A DNA stretch of 64,000 nucleotides, from assembly GCA_900316855.1 (NCBI GenBank), contig ONEK01000008.1:1-64000 (forward strand), in the 5' to 3' direction. The notes beneath the pieces were generated by a model. The model was not told where the DNA came from. It saw nothing but the letters and a program-made list of their open reading frames with translations, and did not search any database. The stretch's first letter is position 1. Each line of letters starts with the position of its first letter. The position numbers and the translations under genes were made by a program. The DNA is from an uncultured Lachnospiraceae bacterium. GTDB lineage: Bacteria; Bacillota; Clostridia; Lachnospirales; Lachnospiraceae. This document shows, piece by piece, positions 7,633-15,726 of the stretch.

Positions 7633-8253
7633 ATGGATATACTGGAATTGAATGGTCTGTCAGTGGAAACCCTGGAGGCTCTTTCCTATCATAGTGAGCT
7701 GAACTTGTCTTTGAAAAACACACTTCATCATTTTGATAAAGATCGGCTGATCGAAGAGCTATTAAAAATGAGAAGGTGGCTTAATGAGACCGATCTGCTT
7801 GACGAAGTAGATCTTGATTACAGGATTAAGTCAGCGGAATCTATTGTAGGCAAATACGAAAGATACATCGGCACAAGCCGACAGACCCGGCAGGTTTTTA
7901 ATGATATTCTCGGTTTTCGCGGATTTTGCGATGACTACGATGACGTTCGCCGTCTTGATAATAAAATTTTTCACATAGCGGATATGGCAGATGGGAAAGC
8001 AAAGGATGACGGTTACCGTGGAATCCACGCGTACTATGAGACCGACAATTTCACCTATCCGATCGAAATACAGTTTAATACGCTGTATGACAGGCAGATG
8101 AATAACTGGCTTCATGATTACCTGTATAAAAAGGACTATCCTGCCGGTATCGGCAAGCTGATGCGAAGCGAATACGAAGCAGGGAATATCACTAATGTCA
8201 CGGAATTTGAGGAGGTGCTGAACCATGTGCTATCTGGTCGCGAAGGATGTTAA
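7633..8253 (+). CDS. RelA/SpoT-like nucleotide pyrophosphokinase domain protein (candidate toxSAS)
   Basis: A 206-residue soluble protein with a (p)ppGpp-synthetase-like fold and no hydrolase, TGS or ACT domain. Synthetase-type residues are visible: R64-x-K66-S67 and K74 (YRIKSAESIVGKYERY), the Mg-site D91 in DILGFRGFCDDY, D125-D126-GYRGIH (128-132), and E145-x-Q147 in PIEIQFNT. This fits small alarmone synthetases and their toxic relatives, which transfer pyrophosphate to nucleotides or tRNA. It starts at ATG 7633 after GGGGAGCGAGGA. The gene overlaps the next by 29 bp, as many toxin-antitoxin pairs do. Composition differs sharply from its neighbours. Domain call firm; enzymatic target and toxicity are inference. 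Confidence 0.8.
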   Translation: MDILELNGLSVETLEALSYHSELNLSLKNTLHHFDKDRLIEELLKMRRWLNETDLLDEVDLDYRIKSAESIVGKYERYIGTSRQTRQVFNDILGFRGFCDDYDDVRRLDNKIFHIADMADGKAKDDGYRGIHAYYETDNFTYPIEIQFNTLYDRQMNNWLHDYLYKKDYPAGIGKLMRSEYEAGNITNVTEFEEVLNHVLSGREGC

Positions 8254-8452
8254 CAGACATGGCAGTGTTGCATTTAAAACAAAACATGGGAGGCACTTGG
8301 CTGATCTGTCAGATGCCCTGGACCGTGATGTCAGGGGCAGGGGCATCCAGATCGTTACGATCAGCAGACCCGCCGCTTATGGTGAATATTCGCCCTATAC
8401 TTTTATCGATACGGAAGAGGAATTTATCCGGCAGGTTCATGCAATGCTATGA
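8225..8452 (+). CDS. Small protein paired with the RelA/SpoT-like gene (candidate antitoxin)
   Basis: A 75-residue protein beginning MCYLVAKDVNRHGSVAFKTK and containing VTISRPAAYGEYSPYTF, without membrane segments or known catalytic motifs. No family is named with certainty. It starts at ATG 8225 inside the preceding gene, with a strong AGGAGGTG (8210-8217) 7 nt upstream, so both genes are meant to be translated and are probably coupled. Position and size fit an antitoxin or regulatory partner of the synthetase, but nothing in the sequence proves this. It ends 7 bp before the right 62-bp repeat. Confidence 0.75.
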   Translation: MCYLVAKDVNRHGSVAFKTKHGRHLADLSDALDRDVRGRGIQIVTISRPAAYGEYSPYTFIDTEEEFIRQVHAML

Positions 8453-10513
8453 GATTTTCCGCATCGCGTAAGCCGTCCACACAGGGAGGCAGTACAGAAT
8501 AGGGAAGGCGTAGCGGGGCTGCACGTCGATGACGGGCCCCAGCAGAATAAAGGCGAAGGTCAGTAATCCCGGGAGAAGGGGCAGCAGGCTCCTCCTCCCT
8601 TTTCTGTGCCTTAAATAAAACAGCAGCGCAAAGAACGTGTACAGCGTGACGGCAACGTTGTTGAGTCTTCCCGTAACGGGAAGGTGCATCTGGAATTCAT
8701 AGAAGCTGCAGATCGTGATGGCGGCGCCCTGCAGGGCATCGGGGATGCGCATGTCGATCTGCCGCAGGAACGAATCCGTCATGATGCCGATGCCGTAGTT
8801 GCAGTCCTGGTTGAACACGACCATGTCGAACTCCGGCAGGAACGCGGTGCAGTTCTGCACCCAGGTCGCCTCGAGATACGTCACGGGGTGGCGGAAGAAC
8901 ATCTTGATCCAGACCCTGAGGTAGTCGATCAGCTGCTGCGTGGTATCCGCATGGAAGGTGGACTTCACGTCATCCGCGGAGTCGGGGCAGTACACGACGT
9001 CAAGCCGGTCCACGTCGATGACGGCACCGATGATGTCATGCTCCTCCTGCGAAAGGTCATCGGGAAAGTCGCGCACCGTGCGTGCCGTCTGCTGGAACGG
9101 CAGGCAGAAGGCTTCCTTCGGGGAGTCCTGAACTACGTGGTAATGAACGCGGATCGCGGTATCCGCTGCTTTGCTGATGACAAGCGGCAGGGCACACACA
9201 GCGAACGCAAGGAGAAGCTGCCGGACGACCTGGCCGCCGGCTTCCTTCCCGGAAAGATGCATCAGGGCGCCTGAGCCGCTAACTGTTCCAGCATCGGCAG
9301 CGGGGGTTTGCCTGCCGCCGCGGCGGGCTCTTACGAGAAGCGCAAGCACAAAGACTGCGGTTGTCGGCACATAGACGTAAATGCCGTTCTTCCTGCAGAG
9401 GATCATGAGGAGCGAGCCGAGAACCCACAGGAGAGCGTCCCGGCGGCTGGTGAGAAAACGGAAGGAGCCGGGAGCCTGTACGTATCTGCCGCATGAGCCT
9501 GCTTCCGCGCGGGAGGGGGAGGGGCCGGATTCCTGCAGGGGTCTCGTTCCGGTCCACGCGCGCAGGATGCACAGCACCCAGAACAGGAGGCCTGCGGTAT
9601 AGAGGTAGTCCTTGATCGGGAAAGCGGCGTAGCCCGCGTAATAGGGGCCGAAGCAGATCATAATCAGAGTGAACAGCCCAAGCCAGCGCGGACTGCGCCA
9701 CTGCTTCATCAGCAGCAGGCTGTCGGAGAGGGCTGCCGCCATCAGGCTGTCCTGGAACAGGATAAACAGGAACAGGCCAAGACCGGCGCTGTGAATTGCC
9801 TTGCCGAGACGGATGAACGAGCCGAACAGCCATGTGTGGAAAATCGGCTGTGCGGTTGTATAAGTGATGTCTCCGTAGTAATAGGCGAGCTGATTCCAGT
9901 TGTCATAGGACATGGCTCCCGGATAGCGCAGAATCAGGTGCGGCAGCCAGAAAACGAGAATGCAGGCAAACAGGCTGATGCCCGGGTGTGCGGTGAAGAT
10001 GCCGGGAATGCGGTGCCGCGGGGCAGGGTCCGGCAGCCCGCCGTCCAGGACGAAGCAATACAGCCGGACACACACGAGGAACAGGAACGCGGTTCCTGCC
10101 AGCATGATCAGGGCTTTCGGGACATTGATGAGGGGTCTTATCAGAGCCGAGAAGTCCTCTCCTTCATACAAAAGCCGGCTTCCCGTATAGAGCAGGGCGA
10201 AGATAGCTGCCAGCGCGCGGTCACCCTTCACTTTTGTCAGGATGCCCTTTGGCGGCAGCAGGACATAGGCGGCGGACAGCGCCGCCGCCAGAACGAGGAG
10301 CACCAGCCCCTTATCCTGAAATGAGGCGGAGAGCTGCTCCAGAAGCTTATAGATGCCGTTCAGAACCGCGTTATGGATGTGCGATTCCTCGACATTCACG
10401 GAATGGAAATCAAGGCACAGGGCGGCGGCACTGCACCACGCGGCAGCTGCCCGCAGCAGAACACTGCGCGGGGACAGATGCCGACCGGAATTTGAAATAT
10501 TGTTTTCGCTCAT
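8447..10513 (-). CDS. Large polytopic membrane protein, DUF6020-like
   Basis: 688 residues with about 12 or more hydrophobic segments and a LILRYPGAMSYDNWNQLAYYYGD block like that of DUF6020 proteins, which resemble GT-C glycosyltransferases. A role in cell-envelope glycan or polymer assembly is likely but not shown. Two hydrophilic stretches (around TGTRPLQESGPSPSR and RRGGRQTPAADAG) look like linkers inserted between helices. The start is set at 10513 (MSENN); the frame stays open to 10576, but those codons come from repeat family A. The last three residues (KIS) and the stop are supplied by the inserted island; without it the protein would end MRGRS. Confidence 0.75.
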   Translation of the reverse strand: MSENNISNSGRHLSPRSVLLRAAAAWCSAAALCLDFHSVNVEESHIHNAVLNGIYKLLEQLSASFQDKGLVLLVLAAALSAAYVLLPPKGILTKVKGDRALAAIFALLYTGSRLLYEGEDFSALIRPLINVPKALIMLAGTAFLFLVCVRLYCFVLDGGLPDPAPRHRIPGIFTAHPGISLFACILVFWLPHLILRYPGAMSYDNWNQLAYYYGDITYTTAQPIFHTWLFGSFIRLGKAIHSAGLGLFLFILFQDSLMAAALSDSLLLMKQWRSPRWLGLFTLIMICFGPYYAGYAAFPIKDYLYTAGLLFWVLCILRAWTGTRPLQESGPSPSRAEAGSCGRYVQAPGSFRFLTSRRDALLWVLGSLLMILCRKNGIYVYVPTTAVFVLALLVRARRGGRQTPAADAGTVSGSGALMHLSGKEAGGQVVRQLLLAFAVCALPLVISKAADTAIRVHYHVVQDSPKEAFCLPFQQTARTVRDFPDDLSQEEHDIIGAVIDVDRLDVVYCPDSADDVKSTFHADTTQQLIDYLRVWIKMFFRHPVTYLEATWVQNCTAFLPEFDMVVFNQDCNYGIGIMTDSFLRQIDMRIPDALQGAAITICSFYEFQMHLPVTGRLNNVAVTLYTFFALLFYLRHRKGRRSLLPLLPGLLTFAFILLGPVIDVQPRYAFPILYCLPVWTAYAMRKIS
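8460..8521 (+). repeat. 62-bp direct repeat, right copy
   Basis: Identical to 7475-7536. On the minus strand it encodes the C-terminal QPRYAFPILYCLPVWTAYAM segment of the DUF6020-like protein, which marks this copy as the ancestral coding location for that gene. Confidence 0.95.
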
Positions 10514-10533
10514 GAATATTGAAATGCTCCGTA

Positions 10534-10609
10534 GAATTGCGAAAGCAGCGGAGCTGCGAAGCAATTCGCATGTCATTTTGTCCTGACAAATGCTTTTGAC
10601 ACCTTAATC
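10534..10609 (+). repeat. Dispersed repeat family A, copy 3 (full length)
   Basis: The fullest form: GAATTGCGAAAGCAGC pairs with GCTGCGAAGCAATTC as a two-step hairpin, followed by ATGTCATTTTG and ending TTTTGACACCTTAATC. It lies in the presumed 5' leader of the minus-strand DUF6020-like gene. Confidence 0.85.
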
Positions 10610-10687
10610 GAAATGTCCCTCTCCGCAGTCTGTGTGTTCTTCCTGTATTCAGGAAGTACCGCGGCTGAGGGGAAGACATTTCCACTT

Positions 10688-10717
10688 ATTATACTAGACA
10701 GAAACTTCACCATTCAA
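10688..10717 (-). promoter_or_regulatory. Candidate promoter for the DUF6020-like gene
   Basis: On the minus strand, TTGAAT (10712-10717) and a consensus TATAAT (10688-10693) are separated by 18 nt. The predicted transcript has a leader of about 170 nt that contains repeat A copy 3. Confidence 0.6.
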
Positions 10718-10925
10718 TGTCCAATCAATGTCAGAAACACTTTTACACCGAAATCACTTCATCTGTAGTAAAATAGAACGATGATGCCTGCACGGCAGGC
10801 AGGTAAGCCGCGGAAGTGATTGGTACCTTGCGTTTTTACCGGCGGCATCCGGGCCATGCGGCGTAAATCAGCCGCGGAACGACAGCTTATTTGAAACTAA
10901 CAGGCGATTTGGAAGGAATCAGATT
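10718..10925 (+). other. Leader region of the purine genes
   Basis: No gene. A palindrome GCCTGCACGGCAGGC lies near 10786-10800, and GCGGC/GCCGC segments around 10840-10875 could pair. No purine riboswitch consensus and no convincing plus-strand promoter was found. The whole gap from 10514 to 10925 is 412 bp. Confidence 0.4.
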
Positions 10926-11645
10926 ATGGCAGATCTTGAGAAGAGGTTGCGTGAGACGAGTTATCCCGGCAGGGGCATCCTGATCGGCAGGACGTTCGAC
11001 GGGAAAAAGGCAGCGGCGGCATATTTCATCATGGGCCGCAGCGAGAACAGCCGGAACCGTGTTTTCGTCGAGGACGAGGACGGCATCCGCACCCGGGCCT
11101 ATGACCCGTCGAAAATGGTGGATCCGAGCCTTATCATCTACGCTCCCGTGCGGGTTCTGGGCAACAAGACCATCATCACGAACGGAGACCAGACGGACAC
11201 GATCTACGAGGGGCTGGACCATCAGCAGACGTTCGAGCAGTCCCTGCGCTCCCGTACGTTCGAGCCGGACGAGCCGAATTACACGCCGCGAATTTCCGGT
11301 GTCCTTCACATCGAGGACGGGAAATACAACTACGCGCTCTCCATCCTGAAATCCAATGACGGAGACCCCTCCGAAACGCTGCGGTTCACGTTTGCGTACG
11401 AGTCGCCGAAGGCGGCCGAGGGACGGTTTATCAGTACGTACATGGGAGACGGCAGCCCCCTGCCCTCGTTCACCGGCGAGCCGGTGAAGTGCGAGTTTGA
11501 CGAGGACTTCACATCCAATATCGATATTTTCACGACGCGGATCTGGGCGGCCATGAACGCCGACAACAAGGTGTCGCTGTTCACCCGCTTCATCAACATC
11601 GCGACCGGCGAAACGGAAAGCCGCATCGTCAACAGGAACGAATAA
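10926..11645 (+). CDS. purO: IMP cyclohydrolase, PurO type
   Basis: Closes the ring of FAICAR to IMP, the last step of purine synthesis. The 239-residue protein matches the PurO-type family (PGRGILIGRTFDGKKAAAAYF near the N terminus, then SENSRNRVF), which is unrelated to the PurH cyclohydrolase domain. A GGAAGGAAT site precedes the ATG. The AICAR transformylase follows after 20 bp, so the two halves of a normal PurH are encoded by two genes of different ancestry. The pairing strongly supports the function. Confidence 0.85.
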   Translation: MADLEKRLRETSYPGRGILIGRTFDGKKAAAAYFIMGRSENSRNRVFVEDEDGIRTRAYDPSKMVDPSLIIYAPVRVLGNKTIITNGDQTDTIYEGLDHQQTFEQSLRSRTFEPDEPNYTPRISGVLHIEDGKYNYALSILKSNDGDPSETLRFTFAYESPKAAEGRFISTYMGDGSPLPSFTGEPVKCEFDEDFTSNIDIFTTRIWAAMNADNKVSLFTRFINIATGETESRIVNRNE

Positions 11646-11665
11646 GACAATCAGGGAGGAATGGC

Positions 11666-12844
11666 ATGAAGGAACTGGAACTGAAGTATGGATGCAACCC
11701 CAATCAGAAGCCTGCCAGGATCTACATGGCGGACGGCAGCGACCTGCCCGTGACAGTCATGAACGGCAGGCCCGGCTACATCAACCTGCTGGACGCGCTG
11801 AACGGATGGCAGCTCGTCAGTGAGCTGAAGCGCGCGACGGGTAAGCCCGCCGCGGCATCCTTCAAGCATGTTTCCCCCGCGGGGGCCGCGATCGGCCTGC
11901 CGCTCTCCGACGTGGAGGCGAAAATCTACTGGGTAGCGGATATGGGGGATCTCACACCGCTTGCCTCCGCCTATGCCAGGGCCAGGGGCGCGGACCGGAT
12001 GTCCTCGTTCGGCGATTTCATCAGCCTGTCCGACGTCTGTGACGAATGCACCGCGAAGCTGATCCACCGGGAGGTTTCCGACGGCGTCATCGCGCCCGGC
12101 TACACGAAGGAAGCGCTTGAACTCCTTAAGACCAAGAAAAAGGGCAATTACTGCGTCCTGCAGATCAACCCGGATTACACGCCGGCCCCGGTCGAGCACA
12201 AGCAGGTTTTCGGCGTCACGTTCGAGCAGGGCCGCAATAATGTGGAAATCGGCCCCGCAATGTTTACGAACATTGTGACGAAAAACAAGGATCTCCCGCA
12301 GAATGTCATCGACGACATGGCTATTGCCATGATCACGCTGAAGTACACGCAGTCGAATTCCGTCTGCTATGTAAAGGGCGGACAGGCGATCGGCATCGGC
12401 GCCGGCCAGCAGTCCCGGATTCACTGCACGAGGCTTGCAGGCGGCAAGGCAGACCACTGGTGGCTGCGCCAGAGCCCGCAGGTCCTGAACCTGCCGTTCA
12501 GGGAGGACTGCAGGCGCGTGGACAAGGACAACGCCATTGACCTGTACCTCGGTGAGGAATACGAGGACGTCCTTGCGGACGGCAAGTGGCAGGCCATCTT
12601 TACGGAGCAGCCGAAGGTCTTCACGAGGCAGGAGCAGAAGGAGTGGCTTGCGAAAAACACGGACGTCGTACTGGGGTCCGACGCGTTCTTCCCGTTCGGG
12701 GACAATATCGAGCGCGCGTTCCGTTCCGGTGTGAAATATGTCGCGGAGCCGGGCGGCTCGGTGCGGGACGACCATGTCATCGCCGCCGCGGACAGCCACA
12801 ACATGGTGATGTGCTTCACAGGCCTTAGACTGTTCCATCACTGA
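11666..12844 (+). CDS. AICAR formyltransferase (stand-alone transformylase)
   Basis: Formylates AICAR to FAICAR with 10-formyl-THF. Transformylase blocks are present: CNPNQKPARIYM, FKHVSPAGAAIG (the KHxxPxG site), VCYVKGGQAIGIGAGQQSR, SDAFFPFGDNIERA and a C-terminal AADSHNMVMCFTGLRLFHH. At 392 residues it lacks the N-terminal MGS-like cyclohydrolase domain of PurH. GGGAGGAATGGC precedes the ATG. Very probably co-transcribed with the PurO-type gene 20 bp upstream. Confidence 0.92.
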   Translation: MKELELKYGCNPNQKPARIYMADGSDLPVTVMNGRPGYINLLDALNGWQLVSELKRATGKPAAASFKHVSPAGAAIGLPLSDVEAKIYWVADMGDLTPLASAYARARGADRMSSFGDFISLSDVCDECTAKLIHREVSDGVIAPGYTKEALELLKTKKKGNYCVLQINPDYTPAPVEHKQVFGVTFEQGRNNVEIGPAMFTNIVTKNKDLPQNVIDDMAIAMITLKYTQSNSVCYVKGGQAIGIGAGQQSRIHCTRLAGGKADHWWLRQSPQVLNLPFREDCRRVDKDNAIDLYLGEEYEDVLADGKWQAIFTEQPKVFTRQEQKEWLAKNTDVVLGSDAFFPFGDNIERAFRSGVKYVAEPGGSVRDDHVIAAADSHNMVMCFTGLRLFHH

Positions 12845-12868
12845 AATTCGCAGAGAAATACAGGAAAG

Positions 12869-13005
12869 CGGGTTTCGAATGATCCGCCGATGCGGATCAT
12901 TCGAAACCCGGTCGGAGCCTGCGGCACCCGACCTGTGATCATACACGGGAAACCGCCTTCGCGGATTTCCCGTGATGAATGCCTGCTGGCGCAGGCATGA
13001 GAGGT
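12869..13005 (+). repeat. Dispersed repeat family C, copy 1 (multi-hairpin leader of ispF)
   Basis: Four hairpins in a row: a perfect 19-bp stem (12869-12887 with 12892-12910, loop CGAT); GGTCGG/CCGACC arms; CACGGGAAACCGCC paired across TTCG with GCGGATTTCCCGTG; and ATGCCTGC/GCAGGCAT. It ends GAGGTAA, the ispF ribosome site. Near-identical or covarying copies occur at 47814, 61924 and 62060, and a 3'-end relic at 52518. Confidence 0.85.
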
Positions 13006-13010
13006 AAATT

Positions 13011-13559
13011 ATGCGGATAGGTACAGGTTATGATGTCCACCGGCTTGTCGAGGGCCGCAGGTGTATCATCGGCGGAGTCGAAATCCCGTACGGGAAGGGG
13101 CTTCTCGGACACTCCGACGCGGACGTCCTGCTGCACGCCATCAGCGACGCGCTCCTCGGGGCGGCGGCACTGGGGGACATCGGGAAGTGGTTCCCGGATA
13201 CGGACCCGGAATGGGAGGGAGCGGATTCACTGAAGCTCCTGCACAGAGTCGGCGAGCTGCTGCAGGAAAACCGCTTCCTCATTGAAAATATTGACTCCAC
13301 GATCATTGCGCAGGCGCCGAAGATGCGGCCTCACATCGACAAAATGCGCGAAAATATCGCAAAGGCACTCGATCTGGATGTTTCACAGGTGAGTGTCAAG
13401 GCAACGACGGAGGAGCACCTTGGCTTTACCGGCCGCGGGGAGGGTATTTCCGCGCAGGCTGTGGCGCTGCTGTCGAGCCCCATGGATACGCTCTCACAGG
13501 AGGTCTCCCCGTTTGCTGCATCCGCGGGAGGGTGTGCCGCCTGTCCCATGCGCAGGTGA
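13011..13559 (+). CDS. ispF: 2-C-methyl-D-erythritol 2,4-cyclodiphosphate synthase IspF
   Basis: Cyclises CDP-ME 2-phosphate in the MEP isoprenoid pathway. The metal ligands D8 and H10 (GYDVHRL) and H42 ([14 protein letters not shown]) are present, with FPDTDPEW and [19 protein letters not shown]. It is 182 residues, about 20 more than usual; the extra tail ends CAACPMRR and is Cys-containing. The GAGGT Shine-Dalgarno at 13001-13005 is the last part of repeat C. No ispD is adjacent. Confidence 0.95.
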   Translation: MRIGTGYDVHRLVEGRRCIIGGVEIPYGKGLLGHSDADVLLHAISDALLGAAALGDIGKWFPDTDPEWEGADSLKLLHRVGELLQENRFLIENIDSTIIAQAPKMRPHIDKMRENIAKALDLDVSQVSVKATTEEHLGFTGRGEGISAQAVALLSSPMDTLSQEVSPFAASAGGCAACPMRR

Positions 13560-13745
13560 GCTTCTGCCGGAGCTTATGCCGGTGAGGTATATAAAAAAGC
13601 AGCGAGAAAGCATACAATCTGTTCTGACTCTGCCGGGCAGGAGGCCGGTTCGTTTCCCGCGGACCTGCGGCGCGGTCTGATCAGAGCGGGCAGATCTATG
13701 GGGGATCCGGAGGTGCGTTACCGGCGGATCCAGAGGGACTATCAG

Positions 13746-15170
13746 ATGGCAATTCGGATTTACAATACGGAAACAAAGCAGCTCGAGGAATTCAAACCGA
13801 TTACACCCGGTGAGGTGAAGATGTATGTATGCGGCCCGACCGTGTACAACCTCATCCATATCGGCAACGCGCGCCCGATGATCGTTTTCGATACGGTGCG
13901 CCGCTATTTTGAATATAAGGGCTATAAGGTCAATTACGTTTCCAATTTCACAGACGTCGACGACAAAATCATCAAAAAGGCGAACGAAGAGGGCGTTGAC
14001 AGCAGCGTGATCTCCGAGCGCTATATCAAAGAGTGCAAAAAGGACATGGCTGACCTCAACGTCAAGCCCGCGACGACTCATCCGCAGGCGACGCAGGAAA
14101 TCGACGGCATGATCGAGATGATTCAGACGCTCATCGACAAGGGCTATGCCTACGTCGTGGAGGACGGCACGGTCTATTTCGAGGTGGACAAGGACCCGCA
14201 GTACGGCAAGCTCTCGCACAAGAACCTCGACGACCTCCAGTCCGGGTTCCGCAGCATTCAGGTGACCGGCGAGGAGCAGAAGAAGAGTCCCCTTGACTTC
14301 GTCCTGTGGAAGCCGAAGAAGGAGGGCGAGCCCTACTGGGATTCCCCCTGGTGCCAGGGACGTCCCGGCTGGCACATCGAGTGCTCCGTCATGAGCCGCA
14401 AATACCTGGGCAAGACGATCGACATCCACGCGGGCGGCGAGGACCTGATCTTCCCGCATCATGAGAACGAGATTGCGCAGAGTGAGTGCGCGAACGGGGT
14501 TCCGTTCGTTCACTACTGGATGCACAACGCGTTCCTCAATATCGATAATCACAAGATGAGCAAGTCGCTCGGCAATTTCAAGACGGTCCGCGACATCGAC
14601 GCGCAGTATGACCCGCAGGTTCTGCGTTACCTCATGCTGTCCGCACATTACCGCAGTCCCCTGAACTTCTCGGCGGACCTTATGGAATCCGCGAGGGCGT
14701 CGTACCTTCGCATCGTCAACTGTATGGACAACGTGGACTTCCTCCTCGGGAAGGCATCCGCGCAGAAACTGTCTGATGCCGAGGCAGGACTCTTACCGGA
14801 GTCGGAGAAGTTCCGTCAGGAATTTGAGGACGCAATGGACGATGACTTCAACACTGCGGACGCGCTTGCGGCTATTTTCGACCTCGTGAAGTGGATCAAT
14901 TCCAATGTGAACGGGAGCACCTCGAAGGAGTTCCTTGCAAAGGCGAAGGACCTGCTGCTGACGCTGACGGATGTGTGCGGACTTATCGCCGAACGGGCTC
15001 CGGAGGCAGACGAGGACGAGACAGCCCGGATTGAGCAGAAGATCAGGGAGCGCCAGGAAGCCCGCAAAAACAAAGACTTCGCAAAAGCGGACGCCATCCG
15101 CGACGAGCTGAAGTCGGAGGGCATACTCCTCGAAGATACCAAAGACGGAGTGAAATGGAAGAAGGCCTGA
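13746..15170 (+). CDS. cysS: Cysteinyl-tRNA synthetase
   Basis: Class I synthetase charging tRNA-Cys. C29 begins the zinc site (YVCGPTVYN), HIGN (38-41) is the ATP-binding HIGH motif, [10 protein letters not shown] and [15 protein letters not shown] supply further zinc and substrate residues, and KMSKSLGNF is the KMSKS loop. The 474-residue length is standard. An in-frame ATG at 13698 exists, but the 13746 start matches the family N terminus and has GAGGGA upstream. No T-box is seen in the leader. It overlaps mrnC by 16 bp. Confidence 0.96.
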   Translation: MAIRIYNTETKQLEEFKPITPGEVKMYVCGPTVYNLIHIGNARPMIVFDTVRRYFEYKGYKVNYVSNFTDVDDKIIKKANEEGVDSSVISERYIKECKKDMADLNVKPATTHPQATQEIDGMIEMIQTLIDKGYAYVVEDGTVYFEVDKDPQYGKLSHKNLDDLQSGFRSIQVTGEEQKKSPLDFVLWKPKKEGEPYWDSPWCQGRPGWHIECSVMSRKYLGKTIDIHAGGEDLIFPHHENEIAQSECANGVPFVHYWMHNAFLNIDNHKMSKSLGNFKTVRDIDAQYDPQVLRYLMLSAHYRSPLNFSADLMESARASYLRIVNCMDNVDFLLGKASAQKLSDAEAGLLPESEKFRQEFEDAMDDDFNTADALAAIFDLVKWINSNVNGSTSKEFLAKAKDLLLTLTDVCGLIAERAPEADEDETARIEQKIRERQEARKNKDFAKADAIRDELKSEGILLEDTKDGVKWKKA

Positions 15171-15661
15171 ATCCGGCAACGGACAAAGTAAAGCCCGCAA
15201 AGGCCGCAGCCACACCGGTGCCTGAGTCATTCCGGCAGCAGATCCTGTCCGTGTTTCCGTGCAGGGAGCAGGATATCCGGACGTATTCGCCGCTCGCGCT
15301 GGCATTCCTCGGCGACGGGGTTTACAGCATGATCGCGCGGACCATTGTGGTATCAGCCGGCAACCGGCAGGCAGCGAAGATGCACAACGATTCGATCCGG
15401 TATGTATCGGCGCACGCACAGGCACTGGTCGCGGATGCCATCCGGGACCTGCTGACGCCGGAGGAGGAGAGGATGCTGCACCGCGGCCGCAATTCCAATC
15501 CGGAGCACCACGCGAAGAACGCGTCGCTCGAGGATTACCTTTGGGCAACCGGCCTCGAGACCCTGTGCGGGTACCTGTACCTGACGGACCGGACCGACCG
15601 CCTGCTGTTCCTGCTGCACGAGGGTATGACAAGGGCGGGACTGATGGACGGGAAGGACTGA
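15155..15661 (+). CDS. mrnC: Mini-ribonuclease III
   Basis: Single RNase III catalytic domain without a dsRNA-binding domain (168 residues), known to mature 23S rRNA ends in Firmicutes. The signature YSPLALAFLGDGVY carries the acidic metal ligand, and RGRNSN plus the later SLEDYLWATGLETLCGYLYL helix with its second acidic ligand are typical. A 27-residue Lys/Pro-rich N terminus precedes the domain. It overlaps cysS, and the cysS-mrnC-rlmB order is common in Firmicutes. Confidence 0.93.
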   Translation: MEEGLNPATDKVKPAKAAATPVPESFRQQILSVFPCREQDIRTYSPLALAFLGDGVYSMIARTIVVSAGNRQAAKMHNDSIRYVSAHAQALVADAIRDLLTPEEERMLHRGRNSNPEHHAKNASLEDYLWATGLETLCGYLYLTDRTDRLLFLLHEGMTRAGLMDGKD

Positions 15662-15726
15662 CACCCGGGCAGGATCCGTGCGGCGGAAACTGACTTGCGG
15701 CTTATCCTATGACGGGGGAAATTCAC

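Larger units (their letters stand above)
7537..8459. mobile_element. Putative inserted island with RelA/SpoT-like gene pair
   Basis: A 923-bp AT-rich insert lies between the two 62-bp direct repeats. Rows counted by hand are 32-43% GC against about 60% in flanking genes. It carries two overlapping genes and no recombinase. Deleting one 985-bp unit restores a convergent cytX/DUF6020 arrangement with overlapping 3' ends. Horizontal acquisition is inferred; how it was inserted is unknown. Confidence 0.7.

Noticed and set aside
7475..8521. 62-bp repeats as attachment sites of an integrase-borne element
   Set aside because: No integrase lies between them and the repeat is not in a tRNA gene. Long duplication at insertion is kept as an open question instead.
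10514..10576. N-terminal extension of the DUF6020-like frame up to 10576 (MTCELLRSS...)
   Set aside because: These codons are the reverse strand of repeat family A. The same pseudo-start (MTYELLRS...) appears at another copy near 37273, upstream of no real gene, so it reflects the repeat, not the protein.
12939..13010. Repeat family C read as coding for a short conserved peptide (AGIHHGKSAKAVSRV)
   Set aside because: The same peptide appears in unrelated frames at 12939 and 61743 only because the DNA repeat is conserved; hairpins with paired changes explain it better.
13560..13745. T-box leader upstream of cysS
   Set aside because: No T-box conserved sequence or specifier-type stem and no terminator/antiterminator pair were found.
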